The notes: generated by a model not told the origin, from the sequence alone. DNA of 64,000 bases from Chitinophaga pinensis (GCA_902167325.1 LR632930.1:4278001-4342000); one strand, 5' to 3'; shown: positions 53,235 through 62,401, counted from the first letter of the stretch. Numbers and translations: made by a program.

Positions 53235-55637
53235 ATGGAAAATTATATCATGGACTTCTCGGTAATACGCCTTGCCAACTTACCTGAAGTTGGTGGAAAA
53301 AACGCTTCACTGGGTGAAATGACCGGCATGCTTTCGGAACAAGGCATCCGGGTGCCACCCGGATTTGCCCTTACCACCGCTGCGTTCAGGTCCTTTCTTG
53401 ACTTTAACAGGCTTTGGGACTGCTTTCAGACGCTGCAGCACCTTGACCGGCAAGAATTTTCCAATCTGCACCAGCTGGGACAGGAAATTCGTCACAGGAT
53501 GTTAACTGGCGTAATGCCCGCAGCAGTAGCCGGGCAATTATTAAAGGCTTACAGGCAGATGAGCAGCAATAGGCTACAGGCAGTGGCTGTTCGCAGCAGC
53601 GCAACAGCGGAAGACCTGCCTTTTGCCAGTTTCGCCGGCCAGCATGAATCATTTCTTCATATTAGTGGCGAAGATGCATTGCTGGATGCCGTGCGCCGGT
53701 GCTATGCATCCCTGTTTACAGACAGGGCTATTAAATACCGGGAAGAACGGGGTATCGAACACAAATCGGTAGCTATATCAGTAGGGATTCAGCAAATGGT
53801 AGATGCCGATACCGGAAGTTCGGGTGTGATATTTACGCTCGAACCGGAAAGCGGCAACCGGGAAATCATACTTATAACCGGCGTATGGGGGTTGGGTGAA
53901 AATATCGTACAGGGAACCGTGGAGCCGGATGAGTTCTATCTTTTCAAACCAGCATTGCAGCTAAATAAACGGGCCATTTTCCAGGAGAAGACCGGCAAGA
54001 AAGAAACAACACTCAGACATGTGGCCACTGGCGAACTCGAACACTTCGTCACTCCTGAAGCCCTTCGCGCTCAGACAGTTCTTGACACAGCAGAGATTCA
54101 CCTGCTGGCCAACTGGGCACTCGCTATTGAAAAACATTACAACAGCCCGATGGATATCGAATGGGCTAAAGACGGAACATCCGGAAATCTCTATATCCTG
54201 CAGGCGCGTCCTGAAACAGTACATACTGTTGCCAACAGCGCTAATGAAATAACATATCATTTAAACGCTAAAGGAAAAGCATTGACACAGGGCGAAGCGG
54301 TCGGCAACGGTATTGCCGTCGGCCGTGCCCGGTTATTACACTCCCCTCAGGAAGCGGACGCACTGCAACAGGGCGATATAATTGTAACTGCCAATACTAC
54401 GCCCGATTGGGACCCGCTGTTGAAAAAAGCAGGCGGCATCGTCACCAATTCAGGCGGACGTACAAGCCACGCCGCTATCGTAGCCCGTGAATCCGGAGTA
54501 CCAGCTATTGTGGGCACAGGGAACGCCACTACTGTTATACCTGATGGCGCGCTTGTTACCATATCCTGCAGTGAGGGTAAAACCGGGATCGTTTATGAAG
54601 GACAGCTCCCATTTGAAACCGTCTCCCGTTCGGAAGAATATGGGCAAATGCCGGAACGCACCAGGCTTATGCTGATATTGAGTGACCCTGACCAGGCATT
54701 CAGGCTGGCCACCCGGCCGGTTGCCGGAGTAGGCCTTCTTCGAATGGAATTTATTATCACGCATACCGTCAGAATACATCCCATGGCCTTAGTAAATTTC
54801 GAAGCGATATCCGACCAGCAGGTGAAGTTGCAGATCGAAAAGCTGACTGCCGGTTTCAAAACTAAATCGGATTACTTCGTTGACCGCCTTGCTTCCGGCA
54901 TAGCAACGGTGGCGGCTGCCTTTTACCCGAGAGAGGTGATCGTACGGATGAGCGACTTCAAAACGAACGAATATGCCCAACTTATTGGGGGACAGGCATA
55001 CGAGCCAAAGGAGGAAAACCCTATGCTGGGTTTCCGCGGTGCCTCCAGGTACTATCACCCCCTGTACCGCGAAGGGTTCGGACTGGAATGCCGGGCCGTT
55101 AGCAGGGTTCGGGATGAAATGGGGCTAACAAATGTAAAAATCATGATACCCTTTTGCCGTACTGTTGCCGAAGGAAGAAAAGTGTTGGAAGTAATGCGGG
55201 AGTATGGACTGGAGCGCTCCATCAACGGACTCGAAGTCTATGTCATGGCGGAAATACCGTCCAACGTTGTGGACGCCGCCCGGTTTGCGGAGATCTTCGA
55301 CGGCTTCTCTATCGGATCCAACGATCTTACACAGCTGGTCCTCGGTATTGATCGCGACTCCGCCATTCTATCAGGTACATATTCTGAAGAGGATTACGCC
55401 TGCAAATCTATGGTAGCGCAAATGATACGTTCTGCCAATCATGCAGGTGTGCCGGTAGGGTTCTGTGGACAGGCTCCCAGCGATATACCCGGTTATGCAT
55501 CATTCCTCGTTGCAAATGATATTTCCAGTATATCTTTTACACCGGATGCGTTTTCCCACGGCCGTAAGATGGTATTCGAAGCTGAATTGAAAATGAAACA
55601 CTACTCTTTAACAACCGGATCTGAAAAAACCGGTTAG
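53235..55637 (+). CDS. ppsA: Phosphoenolpyruvate synthase
   Basis: ATG 53235 gives 800 residues; a longer frame to 53172 overlaps the transporter gene. The order is standard: N-terminal ATP-grasp (PEVGGKNASLGEMTGML, GIRVPPGFALTT, AVAVRSSATAEDLPFASFAGQHESFL), then the central phosphohistidine domain (GGIVTNSGGRTSHAAIVARE, catalytic His). The PEP/pyruvate barrel is C-terminal (NPMLGFRGASRY, IGSNDLTQLVLGIDRDS, VGFCGQAPSD). It converts pyruvate + ATP to PEP + AMP + Pi for gluconeogenesis. Its place in the stress island suggests carbon re-routing at low energy or oxygen. Confidence 0.95.
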   Translation: MENYIMDFSVIRLANLPEVGGKNASLGEMTGMLSEQGIRVPPGFALTTAAFRSFLDFNRLWDCFQTLQHLDRQEFSNLHQLGQEIRHRMLTGVMPAAVAGQLLKAYRQMSSNRLQAVAVRSSATAEDLPFASFAGQHESFLHISGEDALLDAVRRCYASLFTDRAIKYREERGIEHKSVAISVGIQQMVDADTGSSGVIFTLEPESGNREIILITGVWGLGENIVQGTVEPDEFYLFKPALQLNKRAIFQEKTGKKETTLRHVATGELEHFVTPEALRAQTVLDTAEIHLLANWALAIEKHYNSPMDIEWAKDGTSGNLYILQARPETVHTVANSANEITYHLNAKGKALTQGEAVGNGIAVGRARLLHSPQEADALQQGDIIVTANTTPDWDPLLKKAGGIVTNSGGRTSHAAIVARESGVPAIVGTGNATTVIPDGALVTISCSEGKTGIVYEGQLPFETVSRSEEYGQMPERTRLMLILSDPDQAFRLATRPVAGVGLLRMEFIITHTVRIHPMALVNFEAISDQQVKLQIEKLTAGFKTKSDYFVDRLASGIATVAAAFYPREVIVRMSDFKTNEYAQLIGGQAYEPKEENPMLGFRGASRYYHPLYREGFGLECRAVSRVRDEMGLTNVKIMIPFCRTVAEGRKVLEVMREYGLERSINGLEVYVMAEIPSNVVDAARFAEIFDGFSIGSNDLTQLVLGIDRDSAILSGTYSEEDYACKSMVAQMIRSANHAGVPVGFCGQAPSDIPGYASFLVANDISSISFTPDAFSHGRKMVFEAELKMKHYSLTTGSEKTG

Positions 55638-55646
55638 TGTTTGGTA

Positions 55647-55658
55647 TGATATCAATCA
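55647..55658. promoter_or_regulatory. FNR/CRP-type box upstream of hsp20
   Basis: TGAT-ATCA-ATCA is an exact TGAT-N4-ATCA dyad, 94 bp before the Hsp20 ATG. Confidence 0.65.
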
Positions 55659-55751
55659 GGTATCTGGCGCATTTCCATCATTCTTTACCGGGTTTTTCCT
55701 GATTAAATTTCCTATATAAAATTTCATCTTCACTAATAAATCTGATTCACC

Positions 55752-56186
55752 ATGAAAACGCTTTCTTTAAAACCCGACACAATGTTTCCCGCCCTTTGGG
55801 ATGAGTTCTTCACCGGCTGGCTGGACACGAACGGTAAAAAAAACAAACCATTCCTGACAGTACCGGCAGTGAATATCAGTGAGGAGAAGGGTGCATTTAA
55901 AATAGCCATGGCAGCACCCGGCATGAAAAAAGAAGATTTCAGGATCGATGTTACCGATGAATCATTAACCATCAGTTCCCAACAAGCATCGCAACGGGAA
56001 GAGAAAAAAGATAATTACCGCAAAGAGGAATACAATTTCAGCAGCTTCACCCGCACCTTCGAACTTCCTGAATCGGTGATTGCGGGCAGCATAGAAGCAA
56101 AATACACAGACGGTATTCTGGAAATCACGTTGCCCAAAAAGGAGGAATCCAAACCTACACCCAGCGTAAATATTGCTGTAAAGTAA
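55752..56186 (+). CDS. Hsp20/alpha-crystallin small heat-shock protein
   Basis: The 144-residue protein has an N-terminal segment with FPALWDEFFTGWLD, the alpha-crystallin domain (about 38-130: VNISEEKGAFKIAMAAPGMKKEDFRIDVTDESLTISSQQ, FTRTFELPESVIAGSIEAKYTDGILEITLPKKEE), and a C-terminal SVNIAVK tail with an I/V-x-I-type motif. It is an ATP-independent holdase. It has its own FNR-type box and a terminator after it. Confidence 0.94.
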   Translation: MKTLSLKPDTMFPALWDEFFTGWLDTNGKKNKPFLTVPAVNISEEKGAFKIAMAAPGMKKEDFRIDVTDESLTISSQQASQREEKKDNYRKEEYNFSSFTRTFELPESVIAGSIEAKYTDGILEITLPKKEESKPTPSVNIAVK

Positions 56187-56204
56187 GTAATCATTCCCGG
56201 GATT

Positions 56205-56232
56205 AGCCCTGTCGTTACCGGCAGGGCTTTTT
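56205..56232. terminator. Intrinsic terminator after hsp20
   Basis: The stem AGCCCTGTCG/CGGCAGGGCT has a TTAC loop and then a T run. Confidence 0.85.
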
Positions 56233-56250
56233 GTTGCATACCGAAGTATA

Positions 56251-57108
56251 TCAATTTATATCGGCATGCTTATGTTTGTTACAAAGCGTTTCAATTTCTT
56301 CCAATACTTTGGCGATCTTACCGGCAGGAACAGATGCCATTTCGAGCACTTCCGGCCGTCCTAATACATCGCTGCACAAAACCAGGTTCGCATGTAACAA
56401 CCGGGATTTTTCGTAGTGGCTCATGGTGGTAAGACATGTAACGGGATACAGTTGTTCGCGGTCGATTATATCTTTCAGGCCATTGCCAGCGGGATAGTCC
56501 CATGACATTAACCGCAGACCGGCACAATCCCCATACTGCAAGGCATCGAAGGAAAACCGGGTATTTGTGATAAGCCACCCGGTCAACTTTTCAGCTTGCC
56601 TGTTCCCGGCGGCACGCGCAATATCCTGGAAGCGTGCATGAACGTACAACGCCACTTTTACATCGCATTTAATGCCTGCCTGGTGATATTTGCATTCAAT
56701 AAAATTTTTCCCGCTGCCGGCGACTGCCAGCACGTCCACTTCATGTTTTACGCATAATCCGGTTAAGAACTGATTGGTTTCCACTGCAAACCCCTGTCTC
56801 CTGAAGAGCTCTCCAATAAACTGTTCAAAGGGAAATCCTGAAGGCCCGAGTTCGAGAATTGCCCTTTTCAGATGATAACGCGCGGCGGCGGGGCGCATCA
56901 GGTCTTTCAGCATCCCGAAAGCCTGGTCGTATATTTCACGTGTTGTAATCCCCGGGTAAAGTTTGTTTCGCAGGGAAGCGATGATCCCGTCGGCTGTTAC
57001 ATCCGTAGCTCCCGAACGGGTCAGGGAATGGCGGAGTTTCTTCTCCGAAAATGCGACCATCTTGCCATCCGATTTCCGGACGTATTGAATATCCTTAACA
57101 TCTTCCAT
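56251..57108 (-). CDS. ATP-cone domain protein fused to PD-(D/E)XK nuclease-like domain
   Basis: ATG 57108 gives 285 residues, starting MEDVKDIQYVRKSDGKMVAFSEKKLRHSLTRSGA (ATP cone, about 8-95). A restriction-endonuclease-like (Mrr-type) domain follows (about 110-230), with HEVDVLAVAGSGKNFIECKYHQAG, the D...ExK catalytic pattern. A C-terminal helical part ends in a Lys/His-rich helix. ATP-cone regulators sense ATP/dATP. The fused nuclease suggests DNA processing controlled by nucleotide level. Genes with this layout occur beside universal stress genes. An FNR-type box lies upstream. Confidence 0.85.
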   Translation of the reverse strand: MEDVKDIQYVRKSDGKMVAFSEKKLRHSLTRSGATDVTADGIIASLRNKLYPGITTREIYDQAFGMLKDLMRPAAARYHLKRAILELGPSGFPFEQFIGELFRRQGFAVETNQFLTGLCVKHEVDVLAVAGSGKNFIECKYHQAGIKCDVKVALYVHARFQDIARAAGNRQAEKLTGWLITNTRFSFDALQYGDCAGLRLMSWDYPAGNGLKDIIDREQLYPVTCLTTMSHYEKSRLLHANLVLCSDVLGRPEVLEMASVPAGKIAKVLEEIETLCNKHKHADIN

Positions 57109-57174
57109 ACAATTCGTTTCATACAAAATACAAACAAACCAGGGCCTTGCCGATGACGGCAGTACCAGTCTCCG

Positions 57175-57188
57175 TTGATCGTTATCAG
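57175..57188. promoter_or_regulatory. FNR/CRP-type box between ATP-cone and lipoprotein genes
   Basis: TTGATCGTTATCAG matches TTGAT-N4-ATCA exactly. It is 67 bp from the minus-strand start (57108) and 104 bp from the plus-strand start (57292). Confidence 0.65.
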
Positions 57189-57291
57189 CATCTGCCTGCC
57201 TGAACCGCATGAATATCATCCCGATCCCGTTTATTGGTCATTTGCCACACGATGCAGTTGCATTAGCTTCACTCCAGTAAATCCACGATCC

Positions 57292-58320
57292 ATGGCAAAG
57301 TTCCCTGTTACATACTTTCTACTTTCCGCCGGCATGTTGTTCTTGGCGTGCACGCAACGGAAAGAAGTGATCCGCCAGTTGGGGCGGGAAAACATGGACA
57401 CAACCATTCCGATTGCGCCACTTGCCCCGGATTCGTTGTTACCAGACACCGCTGTATGGCACGGCGCATTAAGGCACCTGGCGCACGGGGCTGCCCATAA
57501 CTGGTGGCCAACCGGTGAAGACGCGCCGCCGCTTCCCGGGGCTATCTTACCCTACAAAAGGATCGTGGCGTATTACGGGAATCTCTACGCCCCGGCCATG
57601 GGAATACTTGGCGCCCTGCCCGAAACCGACCTTTTCGAAAAGCTCTTTTTAGAAATTAAACAGTGGGAATCGGCCGATTCGCTGATGCCGGCAGTTCCTG
57701 CACTGCACTACATTGCAGTCACAGCCCAGCGCACCAGGGGAAAAGACGGGCAGTACCGCCTTCGGATGCCGCATTCAGAAATCGACAAAGTCCTTACTAT
57801 GGCCCGGCGGAACGGTGCCCTCGTTTTCCTTGACATCCAGACCGGCCATAGCCAGGCCCTGACCGAAGTTAAAACGCTCACCGCCTACCTCTCACAACCG
57901 GATGTCCACCTTGGCCTCGATCCGGAGTACAATATGATTTACGGGCAGGTGCCGTGTTCCACTATAGGAACAATGGATGCCGGAACGATTAATTCTGTTT
58001 CGGCCTTCCTGGCTGACCTCGTCCGTGAAAACAAGCTACCGCCAAAAATTCTTGTAGTTCATCGATTCACTCAGGCAATGGTCACCAATTCACAGGCAAT
58101 CATACGCCGGCCGGAAGTGCAATTTGTGATGAATATGGACGGATTTGGATCGCCGGCGAAGAAAAAAGATACCTATGGGGCCTTCATTGGGCGAAAGCCA
58201 GTTCAGTTTACCGGATTCAAGCTTTTTTACAGGGTAGACCCCGCAACGGGCGGAAGGTTGATGCAACCTGCTGAAGTACTATCGCTGCAGCCCTCTCCGG
58301 TATATATTCAATACCAATAA
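57292..58320 (+). CDS. Lipoprotein of unknown function, probable TIM-barrel-like
   Basis: ATG 57292 gives 342 residues with lipobox LFLAC followed by TQRKE. The frame from 57175 has no signal. Motifs include YYGNLYAPAMGILGALPE, MPAVPALHYIAVTAQR, GALVFLDIQTGHSQALTEV, and HLGLDPEYNM. From memory, these resemble a conserved family of secreted/lipoprotein hypotheticals, best known in actinobacteria (LDIQPGR and ALDPEW motifs), of TIM-barrel-like strand order. The function is unknown. It is followed 14 bp later by the broken USP gene, so they form one transcript under the box at 57175. Confidence 0.75.
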   Translation: MAKFPVTYFLLSAGMLFLACTQRKEVIRQLGRENMDTTIPIAPLAPDSLLPDTAVWHGALRHLAHGAAHNWWPTGEDAPPLPGAILPYKRIVAYYGNLYAPAMGILGALPETDLFEKLFLEIKQWESADSLMPAVPALHYIAVTAQRTRGKDGQYRLRMPHSEIDKVLTMARRNGALVFLDIQTGHSQALTEVKTLTAYLSQPDVHLGLDPEYNMIYGQVPCSTIGTMDAGTINSVSAFLADLVRENKLPPKILVVHRFTQAMVTNSQAIIRRPEVQFVMNMDGFGSPAKKKDTYGAFIGRKPVQFTGFKLFYRVDPATGGRLMQPAEVLSLQPSPVYIQYQ

Positions 58321-58334
58321 TCAAATTACATTAT

Positions 58335-59035
58335 ATGAAAAAGATTGTTATAGCCTTCGATGGTACCAATTTTTCTGAAGGCGCATTGGCTTTTGCCATT
58401 GGCCTTAATAAATTATCGCCGCTATTACTGGTGGGATCTTTTTTACCTCAGATCGACCTGTCGTCCAGCTGGAGCTATGCAATGGGAGGTGCCGGGCTAT
58501 ACCGGAAATCCGTAAAGAATCCCGCTTCGCTGACCTGCTGTTGATCGGCGGAGAATCGTTCTACCGCCATTATGGAATGGAACGGCCCAATGAATACCTG
58601 CGAATGACGTTGCAGGAAGCAGAATGCCCTGTGATAGTAGTTCCTGAAGACTTCTCTTTCCCGGACCGTATTGTACTGGCCTACGATGGCAGCGAGGATT
58701 CGGTTTACGCCATCCGGCAATTCGTGCTACTATTCCCCGAACTGGTCAAAATGCCGGCGACATTGGTTTATACCACCACGAAAGAACATAGCGGCCTGCC
58801 GGAAAAAGACTACATACTGGAACTTTGTGCGCGCCATTTTCCTGACCTCACGGTAAAATTGCTGGAATCCACCACAAGAAAGCAATTTGGCGAATGGTTG
58901 AATGAACGTCCATCTTCGCTGCTGGTGTGCGGTGCATTCGGCAGAACGGACCTTTCCATGATGTTCAGACGGAGTTTTGCAGCAGGTGCTATCATAGACC
59001 ATCAGTTCCCGCTATTCATCGCACACCGGTCATAA
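58335..59035 (+). pseudogene. Universal stress protein gene broken by an internal deletion and frameshift
   Basis: The first frame (58335-58544) begins MKKIVIAFDGTNFSEGALAFAIGL and runs to GGAG, then stops. The second frame resumes as IPEIRKESRFADLLLIGGESFYRHYG and continues to 59035, with LAYDGSEDSVYAIRQF and GAFGRTDLSMMFRRSFAAGAI. Full-length neighbours of the tandem-USP type are 248-279 residues. The segment corresponding to about 45 residues between GGAG and EIRKES is missing, with a change of frame at about 58495-58505. The second half could still be made from ATG 58541 as a single USP domain. Confidence 0.8.
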
Positions 59036-59039
59036 AAAT

Positions 59040-59055
59040 GATGACCAGTGTCATC
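59040..59055. promoter_or_regulatory. FNR/CRP-type box variant upstream of USP gene
   Basis: GATGAC-CAGT-GTCATC is a perfect 6+6 dyad of the form TGAC-N4-GTCA, 65 bp before the ATG at 59121. Confidence 0.6.
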
Positions 59056-59120
59056 TCAACGCCGCCCGCCGTCATTCTTTCAGGCAGTGTTATGACTTAA
59101 CTTTCGTTAAAACCTTCATC

Positions 59121-59954
59121 ATGAAAAAGATACTTGCAACAGTTGATGCCCTGCACTTCTCTGAACATGAGTTGAGAAGTTATAAATACATTGCCGACAA
59201 GGCACGCGGAACATTAACCATCCTGTTCCTCGAAAACATTGCGGGCGAAGCCATCCATTACGCAACGCTGGAATCCGGCACACTGGATTATGAGGCTATT
59301 TTCGCCGATAGCATGAAGGAAAGAAAAGAAAAATCTCAGGAAAACAAAAAACGCCTGCAGGATTTCTGCAGGGATAGCGGTATGGATGTGATCATCCGTG
59401 AACTTCCGGGTGTTCCGCTGGCGGAAGCGCTGGAAGAAAGCCGGTTCGCCGACCTGTTACTCGTGCGCTGCGATACAACGTTTTCTGTCATAAAAGACTC
59501 AAATCCCACCCGATTCGTTAAAGACCTGTTGGTGGAAGCACAGTGCCCGGTAATGGTAATGCCGGAAACGACACATTATATCCGGGAGATCATATTCTCC
59601 TACAACGGTACTTTTTCCTCGACATTCGCCATCCGCCAGTTTACGGACCTTTTCAGCGACAGTTTGAGTGAAACCCCGGTCAAGGTTGTGTATATAACGG
59701 AGGATGAAGAAAAGAAAATCCCGTACGGTAAACTTATCAAAGAATACCTGAACCATCACTACGAAGAAGTTACCTATCACACGCTGGAAGGTAAGCCTTC
59801 CGCGGAGCTGCTGGGACTTACACTGCACAATACAAACGGCGTTATTACGCTGGGGGCGTATGGCAGAAGCAAAACCTCCCGGTTCTTCCATCATAGTGAC
59901 GCAGATGTAATTCTGCGGACAGCCAATATTCCCGTCTTCATCACTCACCCATAA
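59121..59954 (+). CDS. Tandem universal stress protein (UspA fold)
   Basis: The 277-residue protein has two USP modules: residues 1-145 (MKKILATVDALHFSEHELRSYKYIA..., EESRFADLLLVRCD) and 150-277 (REIIFSYNGTFSSTFAIRQFTDLF, ITLGAYGRSKTSRFFHHSDADVILRTANIPVFITHP). The second has a G-x2-G-x9-(S/T) ATP-binding-like loop. USPs help survival under starvation, low oxygen or redox stress. It starts a run with flavodoxin and two unknown genes, all tightly spaced (12-bp gap, then 4-bp overlaps). Confidence 0.92.
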   Translation: MKKILATVDALHFSEHELRSYKYIADKARGTLTILFLENIAGEAIHYATLESGTLDYEAIFADSMKERKEKSQENKKRLQDFCRDSGMDVIIRELPGVPLAEALEESRFADLLLVRCDTTFSVIKDSNPTRFVKDLLVEAQCPVMVMPETTHYIREIIFSYNGTFSSTFAIRQFTDLFSDSLSETPVKVVYITEDEEKKIPYGKLIKEYLNHHYEEVTYHTLEGKPSAELLGLTLHNTNGVITLGAYGRSKTSRFFHHSDADVILRTANIPVFITHP

Positions 59955-59966
59955 AACTTTATATCT

Positions 59967-60503
59967 ATGAAAGGGCTTATTGTTTACAAGGGTAAGTATG
60001 GCGCAACGATGCAGTACAGCATCTGGCTGGGTGCCGCATTAAATTACCCCGTTGTTAAATCGGACTTCGTACGGCCGGATCAGATCACCCAGGCCGACTG
60101 TATCATTATCGGCACCAGTGTTTATATCGGGCAGTTACAGATAAAACAGTGGTTACGATCAAACATTCCGCTGCTGGAGGGAAAGCAACTCATCTTCTTT
60201 ATTGTTGCCGGCGGCGTGCCTGACAAGCTGGAAGAAGTGCGATCTTATTACGAAAAATGCGTTCCGGCCGAATTACGGGCAAACGCCTCCTGCTGTTATC
60301 TGCCCGGAAGGCTGAGTTTCGGGCTCCTGTCGCTGAAAGATAAAATTATGCTGCGGATAGGGGCGTGGTTCGCAGCCAGGAATGGAAAGAAAATCGAGAT
60401 CTCGGATTATAATCACGTGAGCAGGGAAAATCTGGCCCCGGTAATTGAAGCGGCACGGCTAATGAGAACATCATTATTCAACCCTCAAAATACGGTTTTA
60501 TGA
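59967..60503 (+). CDS. Flavodoxin-domain protein (HemG-like)
   Basis: The 178-residue protein has the FMN-binding P-loop KGLIVYKGKYGATMQYSIWL (about 2-21), IIIGTSVYIGQLQIKQWL (about 46-63) and LIFFIVAGGVPDK. It matches the short flavodoxin family that includes protoporphyrinogen oxidase HemG, although the C-terminal half is more divergent. It is probably a redox carrier or HemG-type enzyme. Its last 4 bases overlap the next start. Confidence 0.85.
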   Translation: MKGLIVYKGKYGATMQYSIWLGAALNYPVVKSDFVRPDQITQADCIIIGTSVYIGQLQIKQWLRSNIPLLEGKQLIFFIVAGGVPDKLEEVRSYYEKCVPAELRANASCCYLPGRLSFGLLSLKDKIMLRIGAWFAARNGKKIEISDYNHVSRENLAPVIEAARLMRTSLFNPQNTVL

Positions 60504-60901
60504 AAATGTTCGTCACGGAAGAGTTTCTGGTAAGGTCGATACAGGATGAATTTCACTTCCGTTACCCGCACCTGAAGCTGGAGTTTTTTCACCAGCCGCA
60601 CGGTTTACATGAAGGGAGTCCGCGCACAGAACGGGTACATCCCGACACGCATATCGACAAAATCCGCGACATACATTGTTCTGCGTGGATAGATATAGGC
60701 GGGTATACAACAGTTGCAGAACTGGAGCACCAGTTTGCCCACCTGCTGGGCCTCAGTGCCCAGGTGTTCCGGAAATCCGGCAATATATGGCTGGAAACCA
60801 CCGAAACAGACGACCGTACTTTGGAGGAAATGGAAGAATTAGGCAAATACGAAGCCCCAATAACCGGCATCCCTGACATCGATTTAAACGAACAAACATG
60901 A
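60500..60901 (+). CDS. Conserved hypothetical protein of stress islands
   Basis: The 133-residue cytoplasmic protein has two similar-looking parts: EFLVRSIQDEFHFRYPHLKLEFFHQPH and VAELEHQFAHLLGLSAQVFRKSGNIWLETTETDDRTLEEMEELG. I do not recognise a Pfam-type domain. From memory, proteins with this LxVEFF..PH and LSxQVFRKSGxxWLxTT pattern occur beside USP genes in other Bacteroidota. The overlaps with its neighbours (ATGA on both sides) show tight translational coupling. The function is unknown. Confidence 0.75.
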   Translation: MKMFVTEEFLVRSIQDEFHFRYPHLKLEFFHQPHGLHEGSPRTERVHPDTHIDKIRDIHCSAWIDIGGYTTVAELEHQFAHLLGLSAQVFRKSGNIWLETTETDDRTLEEMEELGKYEAPITGIPDIDLNEQT

Positions 60902-61500
60902 AAAACGTATTCTTATGTATCTTCATTGCAGTACTCATGCCAGCCTGTTATTCCACCCAACTTACCGGTTACCGGCAGGCGCCTGCTCAAACGCCGAAAA
61001 CTTACAGGAAAATACTTGTGTTGGGGATGATGCCCGACAGCGCCCTCCGGCAGCGTATGGAATCTCATGTGGCCGGCGATCTTACGGACGCGGGCGTAAC
61101 TGCGGTTACTTCGTTCCAGGGATTCGATGCATTTGCGTTCCTGGAGACAGAAGAAAAAGTGCCAACGCAGCAATTCACTGACAAAGGCATTGATGCGGTA
61201 CTGACCATTTCCCTTATCAACAAAACAACGGAAGGTGTATTCCTGCCTGCCAGCCTGTACCACCTGCTCACAAATCAATATGCCAACGAGTATTACTGGC
61301 TGCTGGCCCCTGAAATGCAGCGGGTAGAAACCCGGTACGCCTGGGAAAGCAATTTGTATGACGTGACGGAAGGAACGCGGGTCTTTGCGCTGCAGTCTGT
61401 TTCATTCGACCCGGCTTCGCGAGAGCGGATGGCTCACGAGTACGGAAAAGTACTTACCCGGGAACTTTTCCGGCGCAAAATAATCTCCCGGCCTAAATGA
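60898..61500 (+). CDS. Lipoprotein of unknown function in stress operon
   Basis: The 200-residue protein has lipobox LMPAC with YSTQLTG after it. The mature part has a Rossmann-like start (YRKILVLGMMPDSALRQRMESHVAGDLTDAGVTAVTSFQGFDAF) and IDAVLTISLINKTTEGVFLPASLYHLLTN, resembling lipoproteins with a TolB/DUF-type nucleotide-like fold. The function is unknown. It ends the operon 59121-61500 and is convergent with the next USP gene. Confidence 0.75.
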   Translation: MKNVFLCIFIAVLMPACYSTQLTGYRQAPAQTPKTYRKILVLGMMPDSALRQRMESHVAGDLTDAGVTAVTSFQGFDAFAFLETEEKVPTQQFTDKGIDAVLTISLINKTTEGVFLPASLYHLLTNQYANEYYWLLAPEMQRVETRYAWESNLYDVTEGTRVFALQSVSFDPASRERMAHEYGKVLTRELFRRKIISRPK

Positions 61501-61515
61501 GCCGGAAGCATTTCT

Positions 61516-62355
61516 TTACGGATGACTGATAAACAGGGCTTTCGAAACATATTTAGCCAATGGATCTGCATGACTGGATGAAAAGAATGACGACCAACCA
61601 CTTCGGCCATATGCACCCATTACCACCATGAGCTTTTCTTTACCAAGCACATATTCAAGGATTGCCATCCTGCTATCCTCCCCGGCATTTACAAAATCTA
61701 CATGCTGAAAATTCTCTCGCAGCCAGGTCCCCATGCGTTGTATTTCGCTTTTCGGAACCGGTGTTTCACCATGTGCTGTCATCACTGTAACTTTTCTGTC
61801 CGACAACCGGGGGAAAATCGCGAAAAATTGCTTGATGGCGAATACGGCAGATGGGCTTCCATCATATGCAAAAACGATTTCCTCCAATCCATCGAACCTT
61901 TCCGGTACAAGAATTACCGGGCATTCTGCCTGTGAGAGTATATTTTTCACGAACGACGGCGGATGTCCGGCAGTGGCAATTGTCAGACTCATAGCAGGGT
62001 CAATGAGCAGGAGGTCTGCATACCGGCATTCCAGCAATATCGTATCTGCCAGGTGATCACTGATCAGCATAGTATGAAAGTTGATACCGGCTTCTTCACA
62101 GGCATTTTTAAAAACAACCTGGTTCCGGCTTACACACTCCTGCCTGAGTTCACCGATGGGCATGTCGCGATCAACTGGCCCTCCGCTGCATATCATTTCC
62201 TCCCGCAACGCCTTTTCTGACCCTGCATCGTGGGAGTGAGGCTCCACAAGCAATGCCGATAGTGGCGCGTTCAGCAAATGACAGACGAACCCTGCGAAGT
62301 CCAACGGATGCCGGTCTATCTTGTAAGCATCCGCCAAATAGAGTATTTTTTTCAT
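61516..62355 (-). CDS. Tandem universal stress protein
   Basis: ATG 62355 gives 279 residues (the frame to 62463 reads through the promoter region and is not used). Two USP modules are present: 1-150 (MKKILYLADAYKIDRHPLDFAGFVCHLL..., ECRYADLLLIDPAMSL) and 155-279 (EEIVFAYDGSPSAVFAIKQFFAIFP, MVVMGAYGRSGWSSFFSSSHADPLAKYVSKALFISHP). The second has an intact GxxGRSxxS loop. It is divergent from the next USP gene, sharing the box at 62402. Confidence 0.92.
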   Translation of the reverse strand: MKKILYLADAYKIDRHPLDFAGFVCHLLNAPLSALLVEPHSHDAGSEKALREEMICSGGPVDRDMPIGELRQECVSRNQVVFKNACEEAGINFHTMLISDHLADTILLECRYADLLLIDPAMSLTIATAGHPPSFVKNILSQAECPVILVPERFDGLEEIVFAYDGSPSAVFAIKQFFAIFPRLSDRKVTVMTAHGETPVPKSEIQRMGTWLRENFQHVDFVNAGEDSRMAILEYVLGKEKLMVVMGAYGRSGWSSFFSSSHADPLAKYVSKALFISHP

Positions 62356-62401
62356 GGTGGAATATTTTCTAAAAGTTAACTGTTTCAGAATACCTCCACA
62401 A

